Of a stretch of DNA of 64,000 nucleotides, positions 36,754 through 45,836 are shown in pieces. Origin of the DNA: Paenarthrobacter nitroguajacolicus (lineage in GTDB: Bacteria > Actinomycetota > Actinomycetes > Actinomycetales > Micrococcaceae); NCBI RefSeq assembly GCF_029952445.1, contig NZ_JAQPPK010000019.1, forward strand, positions 1-64,000, written 5' to 3'. A program made the translations under genes and the position numbers. The notes beneath the pieces were generated by a model. That model saw nothing but the letters and a program-made list of their open reading frames with translations. It searched no databases and had not been told where the DNA came from. Numbering within the stretch: the first letter of the stretch is position 1; each line of letters opens with the position of its first letter.

Positions 36754-38310
36754 TCAGACCTTCGTGAAGCTGTCTTCGTCCTCGTCGCCGTCGGCTTTGC
36801 CGCTTTCGGGAGCACCGTTGACCGAGGCCTTGGCTGAAGCGAACTTCTCGTTGAGCCGTGAGTGGCGCTGGCCGTAGGAGAAGTAGATGACCATGCCGAT
36901 GACAAGCCAGATCGCGAAGAAGATCCAGGTTTCCACGGCCAGGTTGGTCATGAGGTAAACGCACAGGACTGCGGATACCCACGGGAGGACCTTGCCGAAC
37001 GGAACGCGGAAGGCGGGCTTGAGGTCGGGACGCTTCTTGCGAAGCACCAGGATGCCCAGGCTGACCATCACGAATGCGGAGAGCGTTCCAATGTTGATCA
37101 TTTCCTCCAGGAGGTCAACCTTGGTCACGCCCGCCACTACGGCAACAGCAGCACCGCAGATGATCTGCAGACGGGCGGGTGTTGAGCGCTTCTCGCTGGT
37201 CTTGGACAGGGAACGCGGCAGCAGCCCGTCCCGGCTCATGGCGAGGACCACGCGGGACAGGCCCATGAGGAGCACCATGATCACCGTCGTCAGGCCCACC
37301 AACGAGCCAAAGGCGATGACTTTTGCGGCGTCGGTGTTGCCCACGGCTTCAAAAGCGGTAGTCAGCGTGGGGTTCTTGACCTCGGCCAACTGCGTGTAGG
37401 ACACCATTCCGGTGAGGGCCAGGGAAACCAGGATGTAGAGCAAAGTCACCAGGGCAAGGCCGCCAAAGATGCCCCGCGGCAGGGTCTTCTGTGGGTTCTT
37501 GACCTCTTCAGCGGACGTGGCCACCACGTCAAAGCCGATGAAGGCGAAGAAGACCAGGGCCGCGCCTGCGAAGATGCCGAGGGTTCCGTACTGGGCCGGT
37601 GCAGCGCCGGTGAGGAAGCCGAAGAAGGACTGCTTCATGACATCAGCCGCACCCGCGCCGGCGGTCGGTTCTGAAGCAGGAACGAACGGTGTGTAGTTGG
37701 AGAACTTCACGTAACTGAAGCCCACCACGATCACGAACAGCACTACGGCGATCTTGATCATCGTGAAGACGTTGCCAACGCGGGCGGACAACTTTGTCCC
37801 CAGCACCAGGAGCACGGTGAAGATCGCGACAATCAGGAAGGCGCCCCAGTAGAGGTCAACGCCGAACACACTGACCGATGGCGGCATTTCCACGCCCATC
37901 AGGCCAAAGACGGTACTGAGGTAGATCCCCCAGTACTTGGCGATGACCGCGGCGGCCGTGAAGAGTTCAAGGATGAGGTTCCAACCGATGATCCATGCCA
38001 GGACCTCGCCCATGGTGGCGTACGTGAACACGTAAGCGGAACCGGCCACAGGGATCGCGGTCGCGAACTCGGCGTAGCACATGATGGCCAGAGCGCAGGT
38101 GACTGCGGCGATGGCAAAGGAAAGGGTCACGGCAGGGCCGGCAAAGTTTGCAGCAGCCTTGGCGCCCACCGAGAAGATCCCGGCGCCGACAGCAACGGCG
38201 ACGCCCATGATCATGAGGTCCCACGTGCTCAGGCTGCGCTTGAGCTTGCGACCAGGTTCGTCGGAATCGGCGATCGACTGCTCAATCGACTTGGTCCTGA
38301 AAATGTTCAT
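36754..38310 (-). CDS. Amino-acid permease, APC family, cationic-amino-acid-transporter type
   Basis: A 518-residue transporter with about 14 hydrophobic segments. It starts MNIFRTKSIEQSIADSDEPG, then KRSLSTWDLMIMGVAVAVGAGIF, which is the typical entry of CAT/YfnA permeases (helix 1 with the GxGIF substrate-binding bend). The segment FFAFIGFDVVATSAEEVKNP is the conserved helix 6 region. The C-terminal tail is charged and disordered. It probably imports an amino acid by proton symport; the substrate is open. Monocistronic, followed by the hairpin at 36643. The 165 bp upstream hold a palindrome belonging to the next gene. Confidence 0.88.
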   Translation of the reverse strand: MNIFRTKSIEQSIADSDEPGRKLKRSLSTWDLMIMGVAVAVGAGIFSVGAKAAANFAGPAVTLSFAIAAVTCALAIMCYAEFATAIPVAGSAYVFTYATMGEVLAWIIGWNLILELFTAAAVIAKYWGIYLSTVFGLMGVEMPPSVSVFGVDLYWGAFLIVAIFTVLLVLGTKLSARVGNVFTMIKIAVVLFVIVVGFSYVKFSNYTPFVPASEPTAGAGAADVMKQSFFGFLTGAAPAQYGTLGIFAGAALVFFAFIGFDVVATSAEEVKNPQKTLPRGIFGGLALVTLLYILVSLALTGMVSYTQLAEVKNPTLTTAFEAVGNTDAAKVIAFGSLVGLTTVIMVLLMGLSRVVLAMSRDGLLPRSLSKTSEKRSTPARLQIICGAAVAVVAGVTKVDLLEEMINIGTLSAFVMVSLGILVLRKKRPDLKPAFRVPFGKVLPWVSAVLCVYLMTNLAVETWIFFAIWLVIGMVIYFSYGQRHSRLNEKFASAKASVNGAPESGKADGDEDEDSFTKV

Positions 38311-38428
38311 AAAAATGCCACATTCTGGAGGGGGGTGGTATAGGACTCATCAAGAATAGTGTCCGGCCAATGGACGGCCATATTTATCCCAGATAGTGAG
38401 ACGACTCCGCAAGTCCCGTTACAGCTGT

Positions 38429-38469
38429 GGCTGGTGTGACGAAGGCGGGTTACCCCCGTCACACCAGCC
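38429..38469. repeat. Perfect 13-bp inverted repeat after the DUF779 gene
   Basis: GGCTGGTGTGACG at 38429-38441 and its exact complement at 38457-38469, 15-nt loop, ending 6 bp before the DUF779 stop (38476). It is placed as a terminator for the ALDH-ADH-DUF779 operon but has no T run. Confidence 0.65.
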
Positions 38470-38475
38470 AACCCA

Positions 38476-38892
38476 CTAAATGCTTGGCACGTCCCAGTCC
38501 ATGAGCGTTGAGCGGATCAGGAACCGTTTGCCCTCCGGCGCTTCCACGGAAAAGCCGCTGCCGCGCCCGGCAACAACATCCACGGTCAGGTGCGTGTGGG
38601 ACCAGTAATTGAACTGTTCCCTGGACATCCAGAACTCCAGGGGCTTTGGCTCGTGATCCGTCCCGAGGTTGAACCGGCCAAGAAGGACATCCGAGTCCCC
38701 CGTCAGGAACTCCCCTGCCGGATAGCACATGGGCGCGGAGCCATCGCAGCAGCCTCCGGACTGGTGGAACATGAGGGGCCCGTGCCGCTCCCACAGGGTG
38801 CCAAGAAGGTCCACGGAGGCCGCGGTGAGCGCCACCCGGGAGAAATCTTCCCCGGGCAAGGTCACCGCGGCTTCCAATGCAGAGTTGGACAT
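38476..38892 (-). CDS. DUF779 protein of an aldehyde/alcohol dehydrogenase operon
   Basis: A 138-residue DUF779 protein. The conserved core is HGPLMFHQSGGCCDGSAPMC, with cysteines that suggest metal binding, followed by FWMSREQFNYWSHTHLTVDV. The family is found almost only next to aldehyde dehydrogenases in proteobacteria and actinobacteria; its biochemical role is unassigned. The ATG overlaps the ADH stop (TGATG at 38890-38894), so it is the last gene of the ALDH-ADH-DUF779 operon. An accessory or regulatory role in acetaldehyde handling is inferred from this repeated pairing. Confidence 0.88.
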   Translation of the reverse strand: MSNSALEAAVTLPGEDFSRVALTAASVDLLGTLWERHGPLMFHQSGGCCDGSAPMCYPAGEFLTGDSDVLLGRFNLGTDHEPKPLEFWMSREQFNYWSHTHLTVDVVAGRGSGFSVEAPEGKRFLIRSTLMDWDVPSI

Positions 38893-39914
38893 CAGAACTT
38901 CAGGACCACTCGGCCGTCGATTTTGGCGTGTTTCATCTCGTCAAAGACCGCGTTGACCTCGGAGAGTTCCCTGGTGGAGACCGTTGGCTTGATCTTTCCC
39001 TGGGCGTAGAACTCCAGTGCTTCCTCAAGGTCCTGACGTGTTCCCACAATCGAACCTCGGACTGTGAGGCCTTTGAGGACAATCTCGAAGATCGGCGCCG
39101 GGAAGTCACCCGGCGGCAATCCGTTGAACACAATGGTTCCGCCGCGACGTGCCATGCCGATCGCTTGGCCGAAGGCCGAGGGATGGACCGCGGTGACCAG
39201 GACACCATGGCAGCCGCCCGTTTCCCGTTGGATCACCTCAGCCGGATCCTCATGCAGTGCATTGACCGTGAGCTCCGCGCCGTGTTCGCGGGCCAGCGCC
39301 AACTTGTCGTCAGCGATGTCCACCGCTGCCACGCGAAGGCCCATTGCCACCGCGTACTGCACCGCGATATGTCCCAGGCCACCGATACCGGAGATGGTGA
39401 CCCATTGTCCGGGCTTGGCCTCGGTCATCTTCAGGCCTTTGTAGACCGTAACGCCGGCACACAGCACCGGCGCGACTTCTACTGGGTCTGAACCTGCCGG
39501 AATACGGGCAGCAAAGCGCGTGTCCACCAGCATGTACTCGCCGAAGGAACCATCCACGCTGTAGCCACCGTTCTGCTGTGACTCGCACAGGGTTTCCCAC
39601 CCGGTCCGGCAATATTGGCAGTCTCCACAGGCGGACCAGAGCCACGCATTGCCCACGAGGTCACCCACCGCAACGTCGGTGACCCCCTCGCCCAAAGCCA
39701 CCACTTCGCCCACCCCTTCATGCCCGGGAACGAAAGGAGGTGTGGGCTTGACCGGCCAGTCGCCTTCGGCGGCGTGGAGGTCGGTATGACAGACCCCCGA
39801 GGTAATGAGGCGGACCAGCGCCTGGCCGGGACCCGGCGTCGGGCGTTCTACGTCCATGACCTTCAGGTCGGTTCCGAATTCCGTAACTACTGCTGCTTGC
39901 ATGGTGTTGGACAT
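38892..39914 (-). CDS. adhP: Zinc-dependent alcohol dehydrogenase (AdhP type)
   Basis: A 340-residue medium-chain dehydrogenase. Catalytic zinc ligands are in SGVCHTDLHAAEGDW and PGHEGVGEVVALG, the four structural-zinc cysteines in CGDCQYCRTGWETLCE, and the Rossmann motif is GIGGLGHIAVQYA. It interconverts primary alcohols and aldehydes with NAD. It is 31 bp after the aldehyde dehydrogenase and overlaps DUF779, forming one operon for ethanol oxidation to acetate. Confidence 0.93.
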   Translation of the reverse strand: MSNTMQAAVVTEFGTDLKVMDVERPTPGPGQALVRLITSGVCHTDLHAAEGDWPVKPTPPFVPGHEGVGEVVALGEGVTDVAVGDLVGNAWLWSACGDCQYCRTGWETLCESQQNGGYSVDGSFGEYMLVDTRFAARIPAGSDPVEVAPVLCAGVTVYKGLKMTEAKPGQWVTISGIGGLGHIAVQYAVAMGLRVAAVDIADDKLALAREHGAELTVNALHEDPAEVIQRETGGCHGVLVTAVHPSAFGQAIGMARRGGTIVFNGLPPGDFPAPIFEIVLKGLTVRGSIVGTRQDLEEALEFYAQGKIKPTVSTRELSEVNAVFDEMKHAKIDGRVVLKF

Positions 39915-39945
39915 TGACGATCTCCTTTGATCTGTTCAAAAACTC

Positions 39946-41469
39946 CTAGAAGAAGCCGAGCTTGTTCTCGTTGTAGCTGACCAGGAGGTTCTTGGTCTGC
40001 TGGTAGTGGTCCAGCATCATGGCGTGGTTTTCACGGCCAATGCCTGAGGACTTGTAGCCACCGAAGGCGGCTCCTGCCGGGTAGGCGTGGTAGTTGTTGA
40101 CCCACACGCGGCCGGCCTGGATTTCCCGGCCTGCGCGGTAGGCGACATTTCCGTTGCGTGACCAGACGCCGGCGCCAAGCCCGTAAAGGGTGTCGTTGGC
40201 GATCCCGATGGCGTCGTTGTAGTCACTGAACTTGGTGACGGACACTACGGGCCCGAAGATCTCCTCCTGGAAGATCCGCATCCGGTTGTGGCCTTCGAAG
40301 ATCGTGGGCTGGACGTAGTAGCCGCCTGCGAGGTCGCCGGACAGCTCGGCCCGCGCTCCACCGGTCAGGACCTTGGCGCCTTCCTGCTTTCCGATGTCGA
40401 TGTAGGACAGGATCTTCTCCAACTGGTCGTTGGACGCCTGGGCGCCGACCTGGGTGTCCGTGTCCAGGGGGTTGCCCTGGATGATCTTGTTGGTGCGGGC
40501 CGTGACGTCGGCCATGAAGGAGTCGTAGATGCCTTCCTGGACCAGTGCGCGGGACGGGCAGGTGCAGACTTCGCCTTGGTTGAAGGCGAAAAGCGTGAAG
40601 CCTTCCTGGGCTTTGTCGTAGAAAGCGTCATTCTGGTCGGCGACGTCGTCGAAGAAGATGTTCGGGCTCTTCCCGCCAAGTTCCAGGGTGACAGGAATGA
40701 GGTTGTTGGAAGCGTACTGGCTGATCAAGCGGCCCGTAGTGGTCTCACCGGTGAAGGCGATCTTGCGGATACGGGGGCTGGAAGCCAACGGCTTGCCGGC
40801 TTCCACGCCGAAACCGTTGACCACGTTCACCACACCGGCGGGCAGGAGGTCGCCGATGAGTTCCATGAGGACCAGGATGGAGGTCGGCGTCTGCTCGGCC
40901 GGCTTTAGCACAACCGCATTGCCGGCGGCGAGCGCCGGTGCAAGCTTCCACACTGCCATGAGGATGGGGAAGTTCCACGGAATGATCTGGCCAACAACGC
41001 CCAGCGGCTCCTTGAAGTGGTACGCGGTGGTGTCCTCGTCCAGCTGGGACAGGTGGCCTTCCTGCGCACGCACGGCCGAGGCGAAGTAGCGGAAGTGGTC
41101 GGCGGCCAGCGGGATGTCGGCGTTGAGGGTTTCGCGGACAGGCTTGCCGTTGTCCCAGGTCTCGGCGACGGCCAGGAGCTCAACGTTCTCGTCGATGCGG
41201 TCGGCGATCTTGTTCAGGATGGCAGCACGTTCGGTGGCGGACGTCTTCCCCCAGGACGGCGCTACCTTGTGGGCGGCGTCCAGGGCCAGCTCAATGTCCT
41301 CGGACGTACCCCGGGCAACTTCGCAGAACGGCTTGCCCGTGACGGGGGTGATGTTCTCAAAGTAGGCGCCCTTGACCGGGGCAACCCATTCGCCGCCGAT
41401 CCAGTTCTCGTAGCGGTCCTTGAAAGTGACCTTCGAACCTTCGGCACCCGGCTGTGCATAAACGGTCAT
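39946..41469 (-). CDS. Aldehyde dehydrogenase, acetaldehyde type (AldB/ExaC)
   Basis: A 507-residue NAD(P)-dependent aldehyde dehydrogenase. The catalytic cysteine lies in [16 protein letters not shown], the general base in [15 protein letters not shown], and the cofactor loop is [16 protein letters not shown]. The CTCPSR variant is that of the E. coli AldB / Pseudomonas ExaC group acting on acetaldehyde. It starts with AAAGGAG upstream at 41469. It is first in the operon with AdhP and DUF779 and lies just downstream of the regulator gene on the same strand. Confidence 0.93.
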   Translation of the reverse strand: MTVYAQPGAEGSKVTFKDRYENWIGGEWVAPVKGAYFENITPVTGKPFCEVARGTSEDIELALDAAHKVAPSWGKTSATERAAILNKIADRIDENVELLAVAETWDNGKPVRETLNADIPLAADHFRYFASAVRAQEGHLSQLDEDTTAYHFKEPLGVVGQIIPWNFPILMAVWKLAPALAAGNAVVLKPAEQTPTSILVLMELIGDLLPAGVVNVVNGFGVEAGKPLASSPRIRKIAFTGETTTGRLISQYASNNLIPVTLELGGKSPNIFFDDVADQNDAFYDKAQEGFTLFAFNQGEVCTCPSRALVQEGIYDSFMADVTARTNKIIQGNPLDTDTQVGAQASNDQLEKILSYIDIGKQEGAKVLTGGARAELSGDLAGGYYVQPTIFEGHNRMRIFQEEIFGPVVSVTKFSDYNDAIGIANDTLYGLGAGVWSRNGNVAYRAGREIQAGRVWVNNYHAYPAGAAFGGYKSSGIGRENHAMMLDHYQQTKNLLVSYNENKLGFF

Positions 41470-41533
41470 TGCTAGCTCCTTTGCTGCGAATCACGGTGGC
41501 TGTCGCCATTGATTCGAGACTAGGAGCGGGGAG

Positions 41534-41569
41534 GTTGCAGCTACGTTGCAACGGTGTGAGTCAGCTCAC
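41534..41569. promoter_or_regulatory. Two palindromes between the regulator and aldehyde dehydrogenase genes
   Basis: GTTGCA-n7-TGCAAC at 41534-41552 and GTGAG-TCAG-CTCAC at 41556-41569, the second overlapping the regulator's stop codon. They are candidate binding sites for the AcoR-like regulator encoded just upstream. Which one, if either, is used cannot be told. Confidence 0.45.
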
Positions 41570-42909
41570 GCTTTCAGCTCAACGTCGATCCGTTCAAGGT
41601 CGGCCACGACGGCGGCCCGCCTGGGTGAGCGGGGCGGCAGCAGCTTCAGGACGGCAAGGCGGAGCTCGATGTCGTACTTCGCCTCAGGCAGTTCCGCGTA
41701 CTTGAGTAGCGAATCAACGCTGCCGTCGCTGAGCAGCGCCTCGCGCAACAAATGCGAAACCCGCTCACGCAACTCCACGACGCCGGGCGCCTCCGACCGC
41801 GGCAAAAGCGCACCTTTGTAGATTTCCAGGGCAATGCGATGGGCACCGCGCTGCAGGCAGCTCAGCACCTGGCCCGAATCCGGGAGCAGCTCCACGGGCA
41901 GCCGGTACGGACGTGACTCGGGGACTGCGTCGGGGCTGAGCTCCTGGATGACCTTGCGGAGGCGTACCATCTCCGCCCGGAGCGTCACGGAAGATCCGTC
42001 GCCGGGGTAGAGCTGGGCACAGAGGTCGTCGGCGCTGAGACCGTCCGGATGGTTGCCCAGGATGGCCAGGATCTCGCTGTGCCGTGCCGATAGGGAGACC
42101 GTCCGGCCATCGATGCTCAACAAAGCCTGGTCGCGGCCCAGCAACTGCAGGCTGTTGCGGTACAAAGCGTGGCTGGAAGCGGCGGCCGTGCTCCGTCGTC
42201 GTGGTTTTTCCCGAACGACGGCGGCGAGCTGCAACCGTTCGATGCGTAACTGCGCCTGTGCGGCGGCGACCGTTGCCTCCACCAGGGACAAGGTGTGCGG
42301 GGCCACTGCCGTTTCGGTGCCGGTGATGTCGACGACGCCCAGCACCGCGCCGGAATCGGGATCGTGGAAGGGAACTGCGGTGCAGCTCCAGGGGTGGACG
42401 GAGCGTTTGAAATGCTCGGCACCGGAAATCTGGATGCTGCGATCCAGTGCCAAGGCCGTACCCGGGGCGCTGGTGCCAACGGAGGCTTCGGACCAATCGG
42501 CGCCGGCCACGAACATCATGCCTTCGGCCCGCCGTTGCATTACGGGATCGCCATCAACCCACAAAAGCCGCCCGACGTCGTCGCCCACTGCCACCAGCAA
42601 TCCGCTGTCATGGCTGGGTTGCACCAGCAGTTTCCTGATCACGGGCATGATGGTTGCCAAGGGGTGCTGCCGGCGGTAGTCCTCCAGCTCGTCCCGATCC
42701 ATGGCCAGGGGCGCTTCGGGGACGTCGGGATTGGCCTTCAGGCTGGCCGAACGCTGCCAGGACTCGTGGACCAGGCGGCGAAGGCCGGAGATCTCCCCGG
42801 TGGTTCCAGGGCGCCATGCCTCCAAATGTTCGTGGCCGGCCAAGGCATGCTTCTGAAGCAGCTCCGCGGCGTCAGCGCCTGGAACCACTGGATGGATTGG
42901 CTTCCTCAC
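41566..42909 (-). CDS. GAF-domain transcriptional regulator, AcoR-like, of the aldehyde/alcohol dehydrogenase operon
   Basis: A 447-residue protein. The N-terminal half resembles the AcoR sensor (ESWQRSASLKANPDVPEAPL, then a GAF domain with LLVAVGDDVGRLLWVDGD and NTSAPGTALALD-like GTSAPGTALALDRSIQISG). The C-terminal half is not the AAA+ sigma-54 module of AcoR but a winged-helix of the kind in SARP/OmpR-like proteins (ILAILGNHPDGLSADDLCAQ, TLRAEMVRLRKVIQELSPDA). This hybrid is widespread in actinobacteria next to aldehyde dehydrogenase genes. It presumably senses a carbonyl compound and activates the downstream operon. Start is GTG 42909. Confidence 0.83.
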   Translation of the reverse strand: MRKPIHPVVPGADAAELLQKHALAGHEHLEAWRPGTTGEISGLRRLVHESWQRSASLKANPDVPEAPLAMDRDELEDYRRQHPLATIMPVIRKLLVQPSHDSGLLVAVGDDVGRLLWVDGDPVMQRRAEGMMFVAGADWSEASVGTSAPGTALALDRSIQISGAEHFKRSVHPWSCTAVPFHDPDSGAVLGVVDITGTETAVAPHTLSLVEATVAAAQAQLRIERLQLAAVVREKPRRRSTAAASSHALYRNSLQLLGRDQALLSIDGRTVSLSARHSEILAILGNHPDGLSADDLCAQLYPGDGSSVTLRAEMVRLRKVIQELSPDAVPESRPYRLPVELLPDSGQVLSCLQRGAHRIALEIYKGALLPRSEAPGVVELRERVSHLLREALLSDGSVDSLLKYAELPEAKYDIELRLAVLKLLPPRSPRRAAVVADLERIDVELKA

Positions 42910-43007
42910 AAGAACTCCCTGGGTACTGTGCGTTCGTGGGCGTCAGCGCGTTTCGGGCGTCAGTGCGTTTCGGCGTCACAGTACCGAGAAGTCTAGTTCG
43001 CAAGATG

Positions 43008-43070
43008 GAGTTTTTGTACAGCTGACGGCCCTAAGGCGGCCGAATAAGCGCATTGGCTGTACAAAAACTC
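43008..43070. repeat. Intergenic palindrome abutting the first fprA stop
   Basis: Perfect 15-bp arms GAGTTTTTGTACAGC (43008-43022) and its complement (43056-43070), with a 33-nt spacer that can itself fold (GGCCctaaGGCGGCC). It ends exactly at the base before the fprA stop codon. It is a different sequence from the four-copy family but has the same placement. Confidence 0.75.
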
Positions 43071-44510
43071 TCAGCCGCGGGAGATCCGGATCATTTCCTC
43101 GCGCGGAACAACCTTGATGCGTTCGCGGACCACGCCGTTCGGGTTTTCCCCGGAAGCCGACCACGCCGTGCCAAGCCCTGCTTCGTGGGCGTCCAGGCGA
43201 TTCCAGCCTTCCCACGTGGTGTATTCGACGCCGCGTTCTTCCAGGAGGTCGATGATCGCCTGCGGGTCCGGGTTCTCGGCCGGGGGCAGGGCGAGCCGGT
43301 CTTCGAGGAGGCAGCCAATGGTCTCCAGGGCATCGCCCTTGGTGTGACCAATCAACCCCACCGGTCCACGCTTGATCCAGCCCGTGGCATAGATTCCCGG
43401 TACGGGTTCGCCGTCGGCACCCAGGACGCGACCGCCGTCGTTCGGTATGACACCGCGGCGGGCGTCGTACGGCAGCTCCTCCAGCGGGGACCCGTGGTAG
43501 CCAATTGCCCGGTACACCGACTGGACCGGGTATTCGATGAACTCGCCGGTTCCCTTGACGTTCCCAGTGCCGTCCAGCTGCATGCGCTCGAACTTGATCC
43601 CGGAAACCTTGCCCGGTGTTTCCGGCGAGTCCACGATCTCCACCGGGCTGTGCAGGAAGTGCAGGTGCAGTCGGCGGGAGGACGGCTGCTCGGCTTCAGC
43701 GTGCTCCTCCACCAGCCAGTTGGTCATGGTGTTCACCATGGTCTTGATCTGGTTGTTGGAGCGGATGGCCTCGTCCGAGGCTTCGTCGAATTCGAAGTCC
43801 TCCGGGTAAAGCACGATGTCCACGTCCTTGCAGTGCGACAGTTCGCGCAACTCCAGCGGCGTGAACTTCACCTGGGCGGGACCCCGGCGGCCGAACACGT
43901 GGACATCCGTAACAGGAGAGTTCTTGAGGCCGGCATAGACGTTGTCCGGGATCTCGGTGACCAACAGCTCTTCGGGGTGCTTGACCAGCATGCGCGCAAC
44001 GTCCAAGGCCACGTTGCCGTTGCCGATCACCGCGATTTCCTTGGCGTCCAGCGGCCATTCGCGGGGAACGTCCGGATGTCCGTCGTACCAGGAGACAAAG
44101 TCCGCTCCGCCAAAGGACCCTTCCAGGCCGATGCCCGGAATGTTCAGGTCTGCGTCCTTGATGGCCCCGGTGGAGAAGATCACGGCGTCATAGAAGGCAC
44201 GGAAATCGTGGAGGGTCAGGTCCCTGCCATAGGTGACGTTGCCCAGGAAACGGATATCCCCACGGTCCAGCACCTTATGGAGCGCGTTCACGATGCCCTT
44301 GATGCGCGGATGGTCCGGGGCCACGCCGTAGCGAATCAGTCCGTAGGGCGCGGGATAGGCCTCAAAGAGGTCGATGCTCACTTCAACATGCCCGTCTTTG
44401 ACCTCGTTGGACTTGGTCAGGATATCCGCGGCGTAAACACCGGCAGGACCTGCGCCGACGATAGCGACGCGAAGCGGACGATTGGGGGTGGTTGCGGCTG
44501 AGTTGGACAC
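43071..44510 (-). CDS. fprA: Ferredoxin/flavodoxin-NADP+ reductase (FprA type), first copy
   Basis: A 479-residue FAD- and NADP-binding reductase of the adrenodoxin-reductase family. The FAD motif is VAIVGAGPAGVYAADILTK, the following SNEVKDGHVEVSIDLFEAYPA, and the NADP motif AVIGNGNVALDVARML. It transfers electrons between NADPH and ferredoxin. GTG 44510 is chosen because GGAAGG stands upstream; the frame is open to 44567. A very similar second copy lies at 53749-55215. It is monocistronic here and divergent from rarD. Natural partner ferredoxin and terminal oxidase are not in the window. Confidence 0.92.
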   Translation of the reverse strand: MSNSAATTPNRPLRVAIVGAGPAGVYAADILTKSNEVKDGHVEVSIDLFEAYPAPYGLIRYGVAPDHPRIKGIVNALHKVLDRGDIRFLGNVTYGRDLTLHDFRAFYDAVIFSTGAIKDADLNIPGIGLEGSFGGADFVSWYDGHPDVPREWPLDAKEIAVIGNGNVALDVARMLVKHPEELLVTEIPDNVYAGLKNSPVTDVHVFGRRGPAQVKFTPLELRELSHCKDVDIVLYPEDFEFDEASDEAIRSNNQIKTMVNTMTNWLVEEHAEAEQPSSRRLHLHFLHSPVEIVDSPETPGKVSGIKFERMQLDGTGNVKGTGEFIEYPVQSVYRAIGYHGSPLEELPYDARRGVIPNDGGRVLGADGEPVPGIYATGWIKRGPVGLIGHTKGDALETIGCLLEDRLALPPAENPDPQAIIDLLEERGVEYTTWEGWNRLDAHEAGLGTAWSASGENPNGVVRERIKVVPREEMIRISRG

Positions 44511-44647
44511 CGTGAGCCCTTCCGAAGCAGTGAGCCACGCCGCTGTTTGGGGGCGCGCAGACTTCAATTCTAGGTGCCGACCCTACGCCCGGCCGCTTAT
44601 ATGGCAGGAGTCACAGAAATTCACAAAGATTGCGGAATATTGCGGGG

Positions 44648-45700
44648 ATGGTTGGTGTTGGCGACAATGTGTCGACTCCGGAACAGATCATCTCAGGCTC
44701 CCCTTCAAACCAGCCAACGACGGCGGCACCCGGGAGCGGAGGCAAAGCCACCGGCGGCTCCGGCAAACCGGTGCGAAGCGAGTCGACGGCGGGAATCCTG
44801 TTCGGCATCGGCGCTTACGGCTTGTGGGGCCTGCTTCCCCTGTACTTCTTCGTCCTGATGCCCGCCGGGGCGATCGAAATAGTCGCCAACCGGATTGTGT
44901 GGTCCCTGCTGTTCTGCGCACTGCTGATCACCATCACCAGGTCCTGGCGGGTTTTCGGGGCTGCCTTGAAGGACCGCAGCGTGTTCGGTCCCCTGGCCTT
45001 GGCCGCGGGCCTGATCGCCATCAACTGGCTTACCTACACCTTCGGTGTCACCACCGGCCATGCCGTGGAGACCTCCTTGGGGTACTTCATCAACCCGCTG
45101 GTCTCGGTTCTCCTGGGTGTTTTTGTCCTCAAGGAGAAACTGCGTCCCTTGCAATGGACAGCCGTGGGAATTGGCTTCGTTGCCGTGGGCGTCCTGACGT
45201 TCTCCTACGGTCAGCTCCCGTGGATCGCCCTGATTCTGGCGTTCAGCTTTGGCCTCTACGGTTTCGTGAAGAAGCGAGTTGGCCCCAAAGTCGATGCCCT
45301 GACGAGCCTCAGTGTTGAGACCATGGTGCTGGCACCCTTCGCGGCCATCACGATGGTGGTCCTGGGCGTGATGGGCGCGGAAACCCTCACGACGCTGGGC
45401 GCGGGGCACTTCTGGTTGCTGGTGGCCTCCGGCGTCATCACGGCCGTGCCGCTGCTCTTCTTCGGCGCCTCCGCCCGCCGCCTGCCGATGACCACCATCG
45501 GGCTGCTCCAGTACTTCGCCCCTATCCTGCAGTTCGTTGTGGCGCTGCTGGTGTTCCACGAAACCATGACCACGGCCCGCTGGATCGGCTTCTGCGTAGT
45601 CTGGCTCGCGCTGGTCCTCCTGACCATCGACATGCTGCGGACCACCCGGAAGAACTCGGTGCTGAAGAAGAAGGCCCGGCTGGCCGCCGTCGAGCCTTAA
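44648..45700 (+). CDS. rarD: RarD-type EamA (DMT) transporter
   Basis: A 350-residue membrane protein with ten hydrophobic segments in two EamA repeats. It begins with a Pro/Gly/Ser-rich leader of about 45 residues before GILFGIGAYGLWGLLPLYFF, which is the RarD signature, and SLGYFINPLVSVLLGVFVLK, also typical. RarD proteins are annotated as chloramphenicol-sensitive, but their real substrate is unclear. The start is uncertain: TTG 44630, ATG 44648 and GTG 44669 are all in frame; ATG is used. Palindrome C follows directly (4 bp after TAA). Confidence 0.85.
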   Translation: MVGVGDNVSTPEQIISGSPSNQPTTAAPGSGGKATGGSGKPVRSESTAGILFGIGAYGLWGLLPLYFFVLMPAGAIEIVANRIVWSLLFCALLITITRSWRVFGAALKDRSVFGPLALAAGLIAINWLTYTFGVTTGHAVETSLGYFINPLVSVLLGVFVLKEKLRPLQWTAVGIGFVAVGVLTFSYGQLPWIALILAFSFGLYGFVKKRVGPKVDALTSLSVETMVLAPFAAITMVVLGVMGAETLTTLGAGHFWLLVASGVITAVPLLFFGASARRLPMTTIGLLQYFAPILQFVVALLVFHETMTTARWIGFCVVWLALVLLTIDMLRTTRKNSVLKKKARLAAVEP

Positions 45701-45704
45701 TACC

Positions 45705-45769
45705 GCAACGCGGGGTCACTTATGGCCCATGTTGGGCGTCAACATGGGCCATAAGTGACCCCGCGTTGC
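45705..45769. repeat. Intergenic palindrome, four-copy family, copy C
   Basis: Perfect 29-bp arms (45705-45733 and 45741-45769) with a 7-nt loop; the core is GGGTCACTTATGGCCCAT. It begins 5 bp after the rarD stop (TAA 45698-45700) and is followed by a separate intrinsic terminator at 45783, so termination is unlikely to be its only role. Confidence 0.93.
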
Positions 45770-45782
45770 TTTAAAGGCAAGA

Positions 45783-45814
45783 GGAGGGCCGGGGTTTTGA
45801 AACCCCGGCCCTCC
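45783..45814. terminator. Intrinsic terminator between rarD and gabT
   Basis: Stem GGAGGGCCGGGGTTT with its exact complement, 2-nt nominal loop (TG; in reality a few bases melt), followed by CTTTGTTTT on the + strand. It serves rarD and probably also gabT in the opposite direction. Confidence 0.85.
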
Positions 45815-45836
45815 CTTTGTTTTCACAGCGTGGGTG

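Noticed and set aside
45705..45814. Copy C and the following hairpin as one tandem intrinsic terminator
   Set aside because: Copy C belongs to a dispersed family with arms conserved far beyond what a terminator needs, whereas the second hairpin alone has the T-rich tail.
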